A stretch of DNA of 64,000 nt from Coleophoma eucalyptorum (taxonomy: Eukaryota; Ascomycota; Leotiomycetes; Helotiales; Dermateaceae), in contig JALRME010000014.1 in NCBI GenBank assembly GCA_026120035.1, positions 558,001-622,000 of the forward strand. Direction: 5' to 3'. The position numbers were made by a program, and so were the translations under genes. The first letter of the stretch is position 1. Every line of letters starts with the position of its first letter. Below the pieces are notes generated by a model that saw only the letters and a list, made by a program, of their open reading frames with translations, was not told where the DNA came from and searched no databases. Below, piece by piece: positions 13,523-24,800 of the stretch.

Positions 13523-15250
13523 ATGATGCCTCATTCTGAGAAAGAGCAGTCTCTGCATCTCCTACAAGGCCATAAACGCCTCACATCCGTATCTTCTCAC
13601 GCTTCCGCTTCTTCCCTTTCAACTGTTTCCTCCAATGTCTTCCCAATTTCACCTTCACGAGTGCTGTTCGACGAGAAGAATCATGGGTACTCACAATACG
13701 AGGAGTTCGATGAACTAGACGACTTTCTACCGACTGGTAGACTGTCATGGTTGAGAATCTATTCCTGGAACGAGGCATTCAGGTTATCTCAAGCGGGCAT
13801 CTACATATTCGTCGCAGCGATACTACCAAGTTTCTTTTTCAAAAACCGCGCCCCTAAAACAAAATTGCACCCGACAGCATACTTGGATGGGCTCCGTGGT
13901 GTAGCAGCCTTCTTCGTCTTCATTCACCACTTCATCCTCGACTGGTTTCCAGCACTCTCATCTGGATATAGCTCGTCACCCACCGATGTTTGGTTCTTTC
14001 AATCGCAGTTCGTGCGTATCATCTATTCAGGACGAGGCATGGTAGCGCTATTTTTCGTTATCAGCGGTTATGTGCTCTCGTACAAATGCCTGCGTCAGGT
14101 CCGACGACGCGAGTTCCCCGGGATCCTCGAGACTTTGACATCCTCTGTATTCCGACGTGGAATTAGACTATTCCTCCCAATTACAATTTCGACTTTCATC
14201 TCTCTGTTCATTATCAGGAAGAATTGGTATATTCATGATCCGCAATATGCGAATCTTCTTCCAGACAGAAGAGAAACTCTACGTGAGCAGTTTTGGGATT
14301 GGCTTCACCATCTGTACCTGACGACAAATCCATTCCAATTGATCGATGCCAAGAACTTGTATGGCAATCCATATGATGGACATCTATGGACCATCCCTAT
14401 TGAGTTCCGGGGCAGCATTGTCGTCTTTCTGACACTGTTAGGTCTCGCTAAGACGAAGCAGGCAGTGAGGTTGTTTTTAATGATTTCTCTCACTCTGTAC
14501 ACCCTATACATTACGCATTGGGATCTATTCCTCTTCTTATCGGGCATGCTACTTTGCGAGATTGACTTCCTTGTATCTAGCAGCACAGTCGGGGGTAGCG
14601 AACTCCCCCTAACTCGTCTTCCACCAACCACCAACCGTTTGTACGACCTCATTACCCGATTCAAGACTCCCCTCACCCATCTTTGGACTCTCCCAACCTT
14701 TGCACTAGGCATCCATCTCCTCGCATACCCAGATCGTCAAGCTTCCATGTCACCAGGATATATTTTTATGACCATACACTTAACACCGAGTCAATACGAG
14801 CCCTTCACAGACCCAGCCATGACGCAGCGATTCTGGCTCGCTGTTGGTGCAGTCTTGACATGCTTAGCTCTCTCCTTCTCTGCACCGCTCTCCCTCCCTC
14901 GTATTTCTCTCTTCCGCCATTCTCCAACCGCACCAACGACTACATCCCAGAGCTGTCCACCACTCCTCCAACGCCCGTTCATAACACCCATCGCACAGTA
15001 TCTCGGCAAGATTTCTTTCGCGCTCTACCTTGTCCATGGACCCGTGCTGTACACGTTAGGTATGCAGATTCTATACAAGGCCCTGCAGCCGGGCCAGGAA
15101 GCGAGGTTCAACCACTGGTTCCTCTGGGCGGTGGTTGTCAATGCCTCGATTTGCTTTTGGGCTGCTGATGTTTTCTGGCGAATTGTCGATGCGAAGAGTG
15201 TCTGCTTCGCTGGGTGGGTCAAGAGAATGTGTTGGGTTGGGGAGAGGTGA
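13523..15250 (+). CDS. Acyltransferase-3 family membrane protein
   Basis: This is an intronless 575-aa ORF starting MMPHSEKEQ. The family motif LDGLRGVAAFFVFIHHF lies near residues 119-135. It includes the R-G and the H-H pair typical of membrane O-acyltransferases that move acetyl groups onto sugars, lipids or secondary metabolites. About ten hydrophobic segments follow, and an IPIEFRGS motif lies near residue 291, again usual for this fold. The N-terminal 85 residues are serine-rich and polar, probably cytosolic. The substrate cannot be inferred: no cluster of biosynthetic genes is adjacent. No intron signals interrupt the frame. Confidence 0.85.
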   Translation: MMPHSEKEQSLHLLQGHKRLTSVSSHASASSLSTVSSNVFPISPSRVLFDEKNHGYSQYEEFDELDDFLPTGRLSWLRIYSWNEAFRLSQAGIYIFVAAILPSFFFKNRAPKTKLHPTAYLDGLRGVAAFFVFIHHFILDWFPALSSGYSSSPTDVWFFQSQFVRIIYSGRGMVALFFVISGYVLSYKCLRQVRRREFPGILETLTSSVFRRGIRLFLPITISTFISLFIIRKNWYIHDPQYANLLPDRRETLREQFWDWLHHLYLTTNPFQLIDAKNLYGNPYDGHLWTIPIEFRGSIVVFLTLLGLAKTKQAVRLFLMISLTLYTLYITHWDLFLFLSGMLLCEIDFLVSSSTVGGSELPLTRLPPTTNRLYDLITRFKTPLTHLWTLPTFALGIHLLAYPDRQASMSPGYIFMTIHLTPSQYEPFTDPAMTQRFWLAVGAVLTCLALSFSAPLSLPRISLFRHSPTAPTTTSQSCPPLLQRPFITPIAQYLGKISFALYLVHGPVLYTLGMQILYKALQPGQEARFNHWFLWAVVVNASICFWAADVFWRIVDAKSVCFAGWVKRMCWVGER

Positions 15251-15690
15251 TGAATGGGCGTCGGTTACGGGCGGCCTTGTTTTTGTATATACCATGTCTA
15301 CTTCTATTTCAGGGAGGCTAGCGTTAAGAATTTATTGTGGCTTCCTCACACCTAACCCCTTGTTCGTGACTCGATAGTATGAGAAGTGAGAGCATGAAGC
15401 GGCATATTTCTATGTCTAGCCTAAAAAAAAAAAAGGACAGAAAGCATCTTCAGTTATGAAAGGGCGGTTGTCAGTCGAGAGCAGGAGTGGAGGTTGCTCG
15501 CTTATTATACTACATGCACTCAAATTACGTCTTGATACAGGTGCTATAAATCGCTTCAAAATTCTAACAAAGGCTTGTGATTTAATGTTTCCGATAGTGT
15601 TATCATTATTCTATCTTTTCTATACCTTCCAAATGCCCCCTGGAGCCCTTTCTAATACACAGACACAAAAGTCGCCTGGGAAGCCAGTCC
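15251..15690. other. Convergent 3' regions
   Basis: Interval between the acyltransferase (plus) and the transporter (minus). It holds a 12-nt A run near 15423, likely 3'-UTR sequence, and nothing else. Confidence 0.5.
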
Positions 15691-17398
15691 TCACAACGTA
15701 AAGCGAAACAATGGCGAATCCTCGCCCATCTCAGCCAACTCCTCATTCGAATACCGCGCCTTGGTCTCCTCCTCGGGAATCAAATCTCTCCTCTTGTTCT
15801 CTCTCCGCAACAACACCCAGTGCACCGTTGCGGGGATCATGGCTCCGAGCACCGTCGCGCCAATACTGAACCCAAACCCAAGCGGGTACACGGGTGCTTC
15901 GCTCGCGATGTAGATGTTGGAGCCGATGCTGCCTCCGCCCACACTACCCAACAGCATCAGTAACCCGATGGCGGCGGCGCGCTTGCTGGGGTTCAGCACA
16001 TTGACTGAGGTCCAGGCACCGACGATGGGAGCTTGTGCGGAATAGCCGGCTGCGGCGAGGAAGATGGCGAAGTAGGATACGCCGGAGAGGTGTTTGTGGT
16101 GGACTGTAATCCAGAGGATTATGATGCCGCTAGATTGGGTCAGTACTTTTTCTTGCTGATAGACGAGAATGGGGGGAAGGAAGGCTTACATGAGGCCGAG
16201 GGTGTATGAACCCATGATAGACAGATATCTCCGTTGATACTTATCACTGATCACGCCGACACTGACACAAACAATGGTTGCGAAGATCCAAGGGGGTGTG
16301 GTCAATGCCTGGGCGCGGATGGCTGTGTATCCCAGATTCTTAACCATGGTTGGCAGGGTATAGGAAAGAGAGTATGTAGGGACGGATCCTCCCCACCAGA
16401 ACAGCATCATCATGAGATATGTCTTTCTATCCTTGGCAGCAGCAATGACATCCGCCCAACGGAACTCATAGGTAGGAGGATCCGGACCGTTGGCATATTT
16501 GACGCGTAGTCGGGCATACTCGGCTTCGTCAGAACTGAGCCAGTGTCCTTTACCGCCGGAATACTTCTCCGGAAAGGGAGGGAGGAAGAAGAATGTGCAG
16601 AGCCCGGCGAATACAGTGATGACACCCTCGATCAAGAACAGCCATCTCCATGCACGCCAGCCCATGGCCCCGTCCAAGTTACCGACACCATAAGCAATAA
16701 CACCTCCAAAGGCACCAGCGGCAGTGTTTGCACCGTAGAAGATGGCCATACGAGTCGCTAATTCCTTGGGCTTATACCACATGGATAGAATGAAGTAGGA
16801 CCCTGGATATAGACCTGCTTCGGACATACCAAGGAAAAGCCGGATGATTACATACCCTGGGTAGGATTTTACCACAGACGTGCAAGTTGTAATCACACCC
16901 CAGGCTGTAATGATGGTTGGGAACCAGATTTTTGGCCCAAGTCGTCGGAGCATGATGTTGGAGATTGGCTCGCAGAGTCCATAGGTGAAGAAGAGATACA
17001 TGAGGGCCAGGTTAAACTGGGTAGCCGTCATTCCGACATCCTCGAGGAACCCGAAGAGCTGACTTCTCTTTAGCATGTATGTATCTATAGCGAGGTGAAG
17101 TGCCTACCTTAGCGTTGGAGGCATTACTCTTGTCTAGCGAGCACATGAGATATAAGAAACTCAGCGTGGGGAGCAGTCGCCAATCAACTAGTGGTCATGT
17201 CAGTCATGAAGTTCTGAGATTTCCCAAACACCATGAAAATCTATACTCACGCTTTTTTATGAACTTGGTATGCCCAGCACCAGCCATGGCAGCATCAAGC
17301 TCGAGAAAGCGGACATACTCGGGATGCTGAGTCGCCTCAACTCCCGCGATGCCAGCTCGCTTCTCTTCGGCGTCAATGGATGGCGAAGTGGTAGACAT
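15691..17398 (-). CDS. MFS transporter, Dal5-type anion:cation symporter
   Basis: Four exons (17398-17251, 17187-17108, 17058-16190, 16129-15691) encode 511 aa. It is a twelve-helix major facilitator. The loop 1 sequence CSLDKSNASNAKLFGFLEDVGM, formed across the exon 2/3 splice, is characteristic of the Dal5 (allantoate permease) family. That family imports organic anions such as allantoate, nicotinate, biotin precursors, cysteine and sulfonates. It diverges from a TauD-type sulfonate dioxygenase over one 650-bp promoter. This supports sulfonate or other organic sulfur import as the job, but the substrate is inference. Exon 2 is only 80 nt. The C-terminal tail is acidic and short. Confidence 0.9.
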
Positions 17399-18049
17399 GT
17401 TGCCAAGCGGAGTCTTGCTGTTCAACATTCGATGCAATCAGCCCATTTGGACGACCGTCTCATCTTATTATGTAGAATATCCATAGCTTATTGATGTCAC
17501 TGTGCCTCCCAATCAAGCGCACACCAATTCTAATCCAAACGGCTCATGGATAGAGCGACATGTTGTAATTTTCGCGATAAGATAAGATACGACATAGAAG
17601 GCAGTGAAGCAGTCAGATTAATTATGCGATAAGAGCAATTACGCCTTGAAGGGCTTATCTGGGCCAGCTCATCGCCGGAATTGTGCAGCGGGGGTGCTAG
17701 AGACCACGGCCGTCGTGATGCGAACACACCCAGCGGGACTCCATCGGCGAAGTCGTGTCGGTCACCAGTCATGAGCCGGCATTCCTTGCGCGGGGGACTT
17801 CTTATCGATACTCATGCGGATGCCCGACAATGATGGGGAAAACGTGATGCGAGGGGAATGCGTTTTGGGTTTTTCTTGCAGGATACGGGTCAGCCCATAT
17901 TTGCACACTTGGGAATATAAGACTTCCATTCTCTTGACCTCTCGGCAAGAATTTGGTTCTCATTCATACCCCTGAGTACAAGCGACTGACCGACCAACAA
18001 CAACTGACTTTCTTTCTCTAACTCACTCCTATCGAGCTTAAATCTCAAA
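17399..18049. promoter_or_regulatory. Shared divergent promoter (transporter / sulfonate dioxygenase)
   Basis: The 651 bp between the two start codons must serve both genes. A TATA-like gaatataag sits near 17911-17919, about 130 bp before the dioxygenase ATG. A CT-rich stretch follows at 18009-18030. I looked for CACGTG or a clear Cys3-type palindrome and found none. Confidence 0.6.
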
Positions 18050-19303
18050 ATGCCTTCGGTCGACGTTTTACCTGGACAAATTGTCCGACCAAAACTCGCG
18101 GATGACTCTCCTTTGTACCCGGATTATATGCGTTGGTGTTCTCTCTGTGTTTCTACCGCTCTATACTGATCTCGGAATAGCACATTATGACCCTCTAGAG
18201 AAGGTCGAAGATATTGGAGAGTTTGAGCACCACGACGTTGGCCACAGAGCTGATCCAAAGTTCCCCAACCTGTTGAACGAGAACGCTCAAGTTTTGGATC
18301 TGTCTCCTCATGTTGGTACTGAGATCCGTGGTGTTCAACTGTCTGAACTGAACGAAGCCGGCTTGGATGAACTTGCCTTGCTTGCCGCTAAGCGTGGAGC
18401 TCTCGTCTTCCGCGACCAAGAATTCGGAAACATTGGTTTCGAAGCCCAGAAGAAGATTGTGAGACATTTTGGTCCTCTTCACATCCACGGTTGGGCACCT
18501 CATCCAAAGGCTGGATCGGATGAGCACATGGTTATTTATGATCACAAAGAGTAAGCCAGACTTTTGAAGCAGACTGTACCCAAAACTAACATAAAAACAG
18601 TGACCTTCGAGTTCGCAAGTCGTGGGCTGGTAGAAGTCCGGTGCAATGGCACACAGACCAAAGTCCCGAGTCCCAACCTCCAGGAACTACATTTATCTGC
18701 ATGCTCGAGTCTCCATCCGCTGCTGGTGGTGATACTTTAGTCAGCTCAAGCGTCCAGGCTTACAAGAGTCTCTCACCAAGATTCCGCAAACGCTTGGAAG
18801 GACTCACTGCTATCCACGCGAACGGAGATGGTGTTGCCCAAGAGCTGAAGAATGGAGAGAAGGCCGTCCTCCGACGTGGTGTGCTCCAGGCCGAGCACCC
18901 AGTCGTTCTCGTGCACCCAGTAACAAAGGAAAAGGCACTCTGTAAGTCTGATCCAATTTCAAACTCAGGCTCATCGCTAACTTGAATAGACGTGAACCCA
19001 GTGTATACCAAGAAAATTGTCGGATATGACCAGGAAGAGTCCGACTGCATCTTGAAATTCTTGTTCGATCACATTGCCAAGCGAGCAGACTTCCAGTGCC
19101 GTATAAGATACGAGGCCGGCACTGTTCTGGTCTGGGATCAGAGAGTCACAAACCACTCGCAGACTTTAGACTACCCAGTTGGCGAGCGAAGACACGCATT
19201 CCGCCTCACATCACTGGCTAACAAGCCAATCCCTGCACTCATTGAGGAAGATGATGGAGAGTGTGCGAAGGACGAGATGAGGACTCAGCTGAATCTTTGC
19301 TAG
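18050..19303 (+). CDS. TauD/Jlp1-type 2-oxoglutarate-dependent sulfonate dioxygenase
   Basis: Four exons (18050-18131, 18181-18550, 18601-18941, 18990-19303) encode 368 aa. The family uses Fe(II), O2 and 2-oxoglutarate to hydroxylate sulfonates such as taurine, releasing sulfite as a sulfur source. The iron triad is complete: H167 and D169 in VQWHTDQS and H320 in VTNHSQT. The 2-oxoglutarate-binding arginine is in RRHAFRLT (R332 or R336). Intron 1 is 49 bp with an unusual GTTGGT donor, fixed by frame and by a TACTGAT branch point. No signal peptide is seen, so a cytosolic enzyme is likely. It pairs with the divergent Dal5-type transporter. Related enzymes act on 2,4-D or alkyl sulfates, so taurine is not proven as substrate. 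Confidence 0.92.
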
Positions 19304-20522
19304 TAGGAGCACGGCATGTGGGGAGAGGAGTCTGATGTATTAACGTTTTATGAGCATTTCCATGTGTGTTTTGGTGTAGCTTTCAATGTAATAAATGTTC
19401 TCACACCTTAATCAGGGATTGGCCGGTTCCCGGAAGTAAAATAGAGTGACTCCAATGCATAACTAGTAGATGACGGGGCTAAGTCCGAGAATACTGGGAT
19501 CGGATGTGATGTCCGGTAACATGAGTAAGGCTACCACGAGGAAAAAGGAATTAGAGCACAGGATTTAAGTTATTGCGTCAAGACGATTTACTTCATCTAT
19601 CACTCATCTGAAGTGATGCATAATGTGAGTAGGATACTGCAAGACGAAAATCTCAGACCGGAAGATTAAGGCTCTTTCATGTTTGGTTCCTCTATAGATC
19701 ATCCGAATGCTTGCAAACCAGTTCAGACATCTAAAATGTCCTACTCAGAAGAAACTCGCAACAGAAGGGTCTCTGAATGCAGAAAAGACAATAATCATCA
19801 AGCTGATTGGAGGCTGCACTGAATCCAAACTTAGCAGCCATGCGTACATAGCATTATGATAGCAGAGCAATCCCGATTATTCCCATCAACAAAACAAGTT
19901 CCCCGCAGCATAAACGCCACGAAGCGTACAATCCCTTCCAATCTTGAAATCGAATGAAGGAGACCCATAAAACCACGATCGCGGTCTCCTCACGTGCTCG
20001 CTTCGGCGACTGCCTTTCCACTGCCCGCGGCCATCCCAGCCCCGTCGCTCCCTCTCCACATCCCACCTTTCTCTTTCCTCCCAATTGTCAAATCTTGTCT
20101 CCGCCGAGATGGTCACTCTTTACCGATCCCCGTCAAAGTCGGCTATCTGCCGGCCGGCTTTCTCAAGCAAGCTACACTAGCACCATTTTGCAGTCGGTCC
20201 GTCGGCGGTGGTGGAAGAAGAGGGTTCCTGGTACGCATTGGCAACTCTATCAACTCGAGGCCGATAGCCGAATTGCTTGAGTGTCAATCAATTTGGTAAG
20301 GCGAGACAAATTAAGGTAGATAGATGCCGCTGCGAGCAGCAACAGTGGGGTTTCATAGTCTGGGTTATTGTCAACTACGGTTTGTTGCGTTGTCACAGTC
20401 ATAGCTTAAGAGTCGTTCAGACTGAAAGTACAACAACTGCAAAATAATCCATACCTTTTTCCCTCCCTCTTGTACCACCCTGCACACCATTTGAAGTATT
20501 ATCACCATCCACATCAGAAATA
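19304..20522. other. Intergenic, nothing supported
   Basis: About 1.2 kb. A GC-richer patch at 19980-20240 gives short overlapping frames on both strands, none with family resemblance. It is probably the 5' region of the aldolase gene. Confidence 0.5.
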
Positions 20523-21880
20523 ATGGCACCATCTAGGACACTGCCCAAGGGCATTTTTGCTCCACTTCCAGTATTCTTCCTTGAGGGAAGTGAAGATATA
20601 GATTTCGTCTCATACAAGAAACATGTTCAATGTGAGTTACCAAGCCTACCAAAGTCCCACCGGAACAAGAAATGGATATTGACATTTTGTCTCACGAGAA
20701 GACACCTCCCTCGCAGGATCATTTCCCGTTCTCTCAGGGACAATGGGCGAAGCACCACACTTAGTTTGTCCCCAATTCCTTCTTATCAAAACACCATACT
20801 GACAAAAGAAAATAGAGTCAAACGGAGCGTCAACAATTGATCAAGGCCGCACGAGAAGCACTAGATGAAGTGAATCTCACCCACGTGCCCATCATTGCCG
20901 GCGCCGGAGCAACAAGCACACGAGAGTCCATTCTGCTAGCACAACAAGCTGCAGAGGCCGGTGCAGATTTTGCCATCGTGCTCTCGCCGGGTTATTACGC
21001 CGGTGCCCTCATGGCCGATATGACATCGCTCAAGAATTACTTTGTGGATATTGCTGAAGCCAGTCCAATTCCCGTGTAGGTATTCCAAGGACATCCTCAT
21101 GGCGGATGAAAACTCACACGTGGAATTTTCGATTCTGATGAGATTTTTGTAGATTGATGTACAACTTCCCTTCCGTCACAGCTGGGATCGACCTCGACAG
21201 CGACCTAATCATTGAGATTGCAAAAGCTAGCGCAAACATCTGCGGTGTCAAGCTCACGTGAGTAATCCACCTCTTTGTCCACATCTATCTATCAAATCTT
21301 CGGTCTCAAACGCTAAAAGTCACGCTCAACAGGTGTGCCAATGTGGGCAAACTTACCCGTATCACAGCCGTGGTGGACAGTCCCTCATTCCAGTCCCAAT
21401 ACCCACGCACAGCCGGAATCTCTTCATTCCATGTCATCGATGGCTTCATAGATTTCCTGCTTCCTTCTATGGCATGTGGTTCCTCGGGGGCGATTACAGG
21501 ACTTGCCAACTTCGCACCAGTACGTTCTGTGACTTTTATTTAGCTATTTGTCTTTGAAATTGCGCCCCCCAGTATCAAAAAAAACATACTGACTTTAACG
21601 ACAGCGCTCATGCGCCAAGCTGTGGGATATTTGCCAGGGTCCCATATCGCCAGAAGCGGTGGCGCTTCAAAACATCATCGCCAATGCTGATGGGGTTGCA
21701 ATCAAGATTGGGATCCCGGGTATGAAGATGTTGCTTGGCAGGTTATTCGAGTATGGAGGTAAGCCACGACGACCGATCTTGCCGATGAGTCAGGAGAAGG
21801 GCGATGCAATCATGGCGAGTGGCGCATTGAAGGTGCTGTTGGATTATGAAGCTGCGTTGGCGAAGGAGGCTGGGTTGTGA
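20523..21880 (+). CDS. Dihydrodipicolinate synthase / 4-hydroxy-2-oxoglutarate aldolase family
   Basis: Six exons (20523-20631, 20702-20763, 20816-21075, 21153-21257, 21333-21519, 21605-21880) give 332 aa, a usual length. These TIM-barrel class I aldolases form a Schiff base on lysine. Here the lysine is K177 in CGVKLT, with the partner tyrosine Y147 in LMYNFP. Other family marks are SGTMGEAPHL, GAGATSTRES and ITGLANFAP. Fungi make lysine by the aminoadipate route, so a role in lysine synthesis is unlikely. Breakdown of 2-oxo acids (4-hydroxy-2-oxoglutarate, L-KDG or similar) is more plausible. Intron 1 ends at GAAG and intron 2 begins GTTTGT; both are set by frame and conservation. It lies downstream of the sulfonate pair, but a shared pathway is not shown. 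Confidence 0.88.
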
Positions 21881-24800
21881 TCTTGCTTGAGGATAGGCAG
21901 AACGGTTAATACCCCACGAATGGCTGAGGAGAGTTTCCTCTTTCTGTATTTTTGGTCAATTTAAAGCCATTTTTTTAGAGGAAGGGGCACAGAATATTAG
22001 TAATTTCAGCACAGAGAAGTTCCGCTTCCCATGAAAGGAGAAGGAAAAGCACAAGAGCACGATAATCTTGAAGTTGCTACGGTTTTGGTTGTCAATCTTG
22101 GAGTTAGAATAAGATACCACCGTGGGTACCATTGTACATCTTCTCCAGACATCCAGGGATGCCTCGTTACTTACAAAGATCTCGGATGCATCTCTAGCGC
22201 ATCATTCGTCATTGAGAAAGGGGATCGAAGAGCTGAATTGCAGGTGCAATAGAACTATATACAAATAAGACTCATGGGCGAGGCAGAAGAGCAGCGACTC
22301 TAAAATCCTGCCGTTCGAAGTGACATTTAACAAATCACTTCATATAAAGTGCTTGCAGATAAAGCGGCCAAGGCGAGCACCTGACAGTGAAAGACAGTAG
22401 TGCTAATGGTTGCGCGTATTTTCCGGGTCTGCACTATAGAGTCAAAGGCTTTGCAAAAGCGGTGGAAGGGTTGGGTGCCGGAACTAAAGTCGATGATGCA
22501 ATATGCCAATGCGGGAATACAATAGCAGCCTGCGAGTGGGTGGTGGCGGAGAAGATCAGAAAACAGCTAGCAGCTGACGTCGCAGGTTATTGTCAGTAGT
22601 AGAACGCACCACCTGTCGCTATCTGTTTGCCGCCATGCACTATGTGAGTGCGTAAAGAGTAACGTAGGTGGATGCAGTTATGTGTAGAGCTGAAAACGCC
22701 GTGCAGATCAGGCGGAGAGATAGGAACATGACGCTCTGAACCCAAAAGAAAAAGAAAGGTAAAAAAGACAAAATGGCCACTGTGATGGAGCTTACGGATT
22801 TCTCTGTTGGTTGGGTGTCATGCGAAGTGATATTTCCAGCGGTGTAGCAGTAGATATTCACTGCCCACAACTCACCATTTTGGGTCTGGAACTGGGGTTG
22901 GATCTGGAAAATGTTTCCAACCAGGAGAAGACATCGAAAGGAACCATTTTCATGAATAGGGCTGCGGGCTCCCGATCCCGAATTTACAGCAGTCGATGTT
23001 TAGTAAGATGCGTACCGGCATGCGTGGCTGTGGCCGTAGCAACACGGGAATGGACCTAGACATATTGTGTTGGGATTTTTCAACTTCTGGCCGGCCTCAT
23101 CACCTTGCGAGATATTCAAAATATCCCACACAGAGGTACATTACTCAATTCAGGTATAGTAGAGATCGCTTGATCAAGATAATCCCGCTGCCAACGTAAA
23201 GCGGCACATCAGCTCTCAGCTCGAGGTGAGAAACTAAGGACTACCGCAGAACCGAAGGACAGACCGATCAAGCATAGACAACCTACAGATTACGTCAAAG
23301 AGTTATGGGCATAAACCATTATGACATATTTCCACAGAGACTTGAGAGAGTGGATGATCATTGTTTGGCCTGCATGCCATGGCATGAGACGAAGTTCGTT
23401 CAGACGGCCTCAGGCAGCAACTCCAGAAGCAATTAGTCAGCAGTAAAGGTCGTAGGCCAGACCAGGTACACCAGCTCGACCAGGTATCCAGCAAGGCCTC
23501 AGTAGGAGCTTAGAAATGACATTGACTTTTACCTGTCAAATTATGGGCACAGAGCAAGCGGTAAGAAATCCCGCTAAATTTCCTAGGCTGAAGATCTGAG
23601 AAGTAGCAGCATCTCCACTGCGGAAAAGCGAAGGTATGTTCTTGTTAAACCGCTCGTTCCCAAATAGTATATCATACAACACTGTGAAAGTAAATAAACC
23701 CTGGCCTTGTCTTCGGCTCTCCAGGGTTTCTAGCCAATCATTTACTGAAAATCGTCATAGACGATGGTATTGATCAAATATCTTCAAACTTCCCGAACCT
23801 CTCATTGGTTGTCGTCGGGGGTGTGTTGTTTCTTGATTGCCTAAGACATCAGCTGCCTCAGCCCACGACCACACCAACACGCCATTACAGTGAACGCGGG
23901 CAGCGAGAACGATGCTAGAAATCCGTCGCTTCCCAACATCCCGGTGCGGAGGGAAGGATGAAAGTCAATTTCTCTGATGGATTCCCACGAAAATATGTAG
24001 TACGTGGAGCACACAATTGGTCTAGGCGACATCTTTGCATGGCCCACCATCTGCATTCGTTGGGGTAGAGGATAATGGCCCGAGTGGACAGCAGGCAGGG
24101 TGAGATGTGCTCGAAGTTGGAGCGAATAGGGGGATGTATGCGGCTCTCTCCCTACACTTCATCTCGCCTCAGCTTCCACACATCCATTCATGGACAATAC
24201 GTACGCCCTTCATCCTTTCAGGTGTCCTTGGACCAACGTAAGGAAGAGGAGACTATCTCAATTGCGACCTATAGAGGTCTCACTAAGCAAAACTCGGGCA
24301 GTAATCCGGGACCCCGTGAGTGTCTGGCGTGCATGAACACGTAGAGGGGAGCTCAGACTCCCAACTTCCTGTATGGACTATTCCTGTGGCCCTGGCTACG
24401 AAAAGGGTCCATGATTGCAACGGTACCCTATTGGCCAGCGGGTCTAGAACTCAATCTGGATCTAGATTTAATCATCCATCTAGATTCGGAGACGGATCTT
24501 TGCTCCGAAATCGAGATGTTAAAGGTAAAACCAGACTTCGGAAGAGGCGCTGGCAGCTGTACTAGGGGTGCTTGAACCCTACAGTTATGGAAACGGATCG
24601 ACAAGAAGCCAGTGTCTTCGCTCCAGCCTTGTTGAGAGCTCGCTGCAACGGGTACTCTCGTGCCCACATCATTCTCCATGCTCTCTTGGCTTACGGAACA
24701 AATCTCCTACCGCATCGAGAATTATTGTTCCATTCACTTGGCGGAGGCAGGTCCGTCTATTGTTGCTTTATGTACCGCCGCAAAGTTTGATACTTTAGGA

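Noticed and set aside
19886..20299. Overlapping frames on both strands
   Set aside because: Open because of a GC-rich patch; no coherent protein in any frame.
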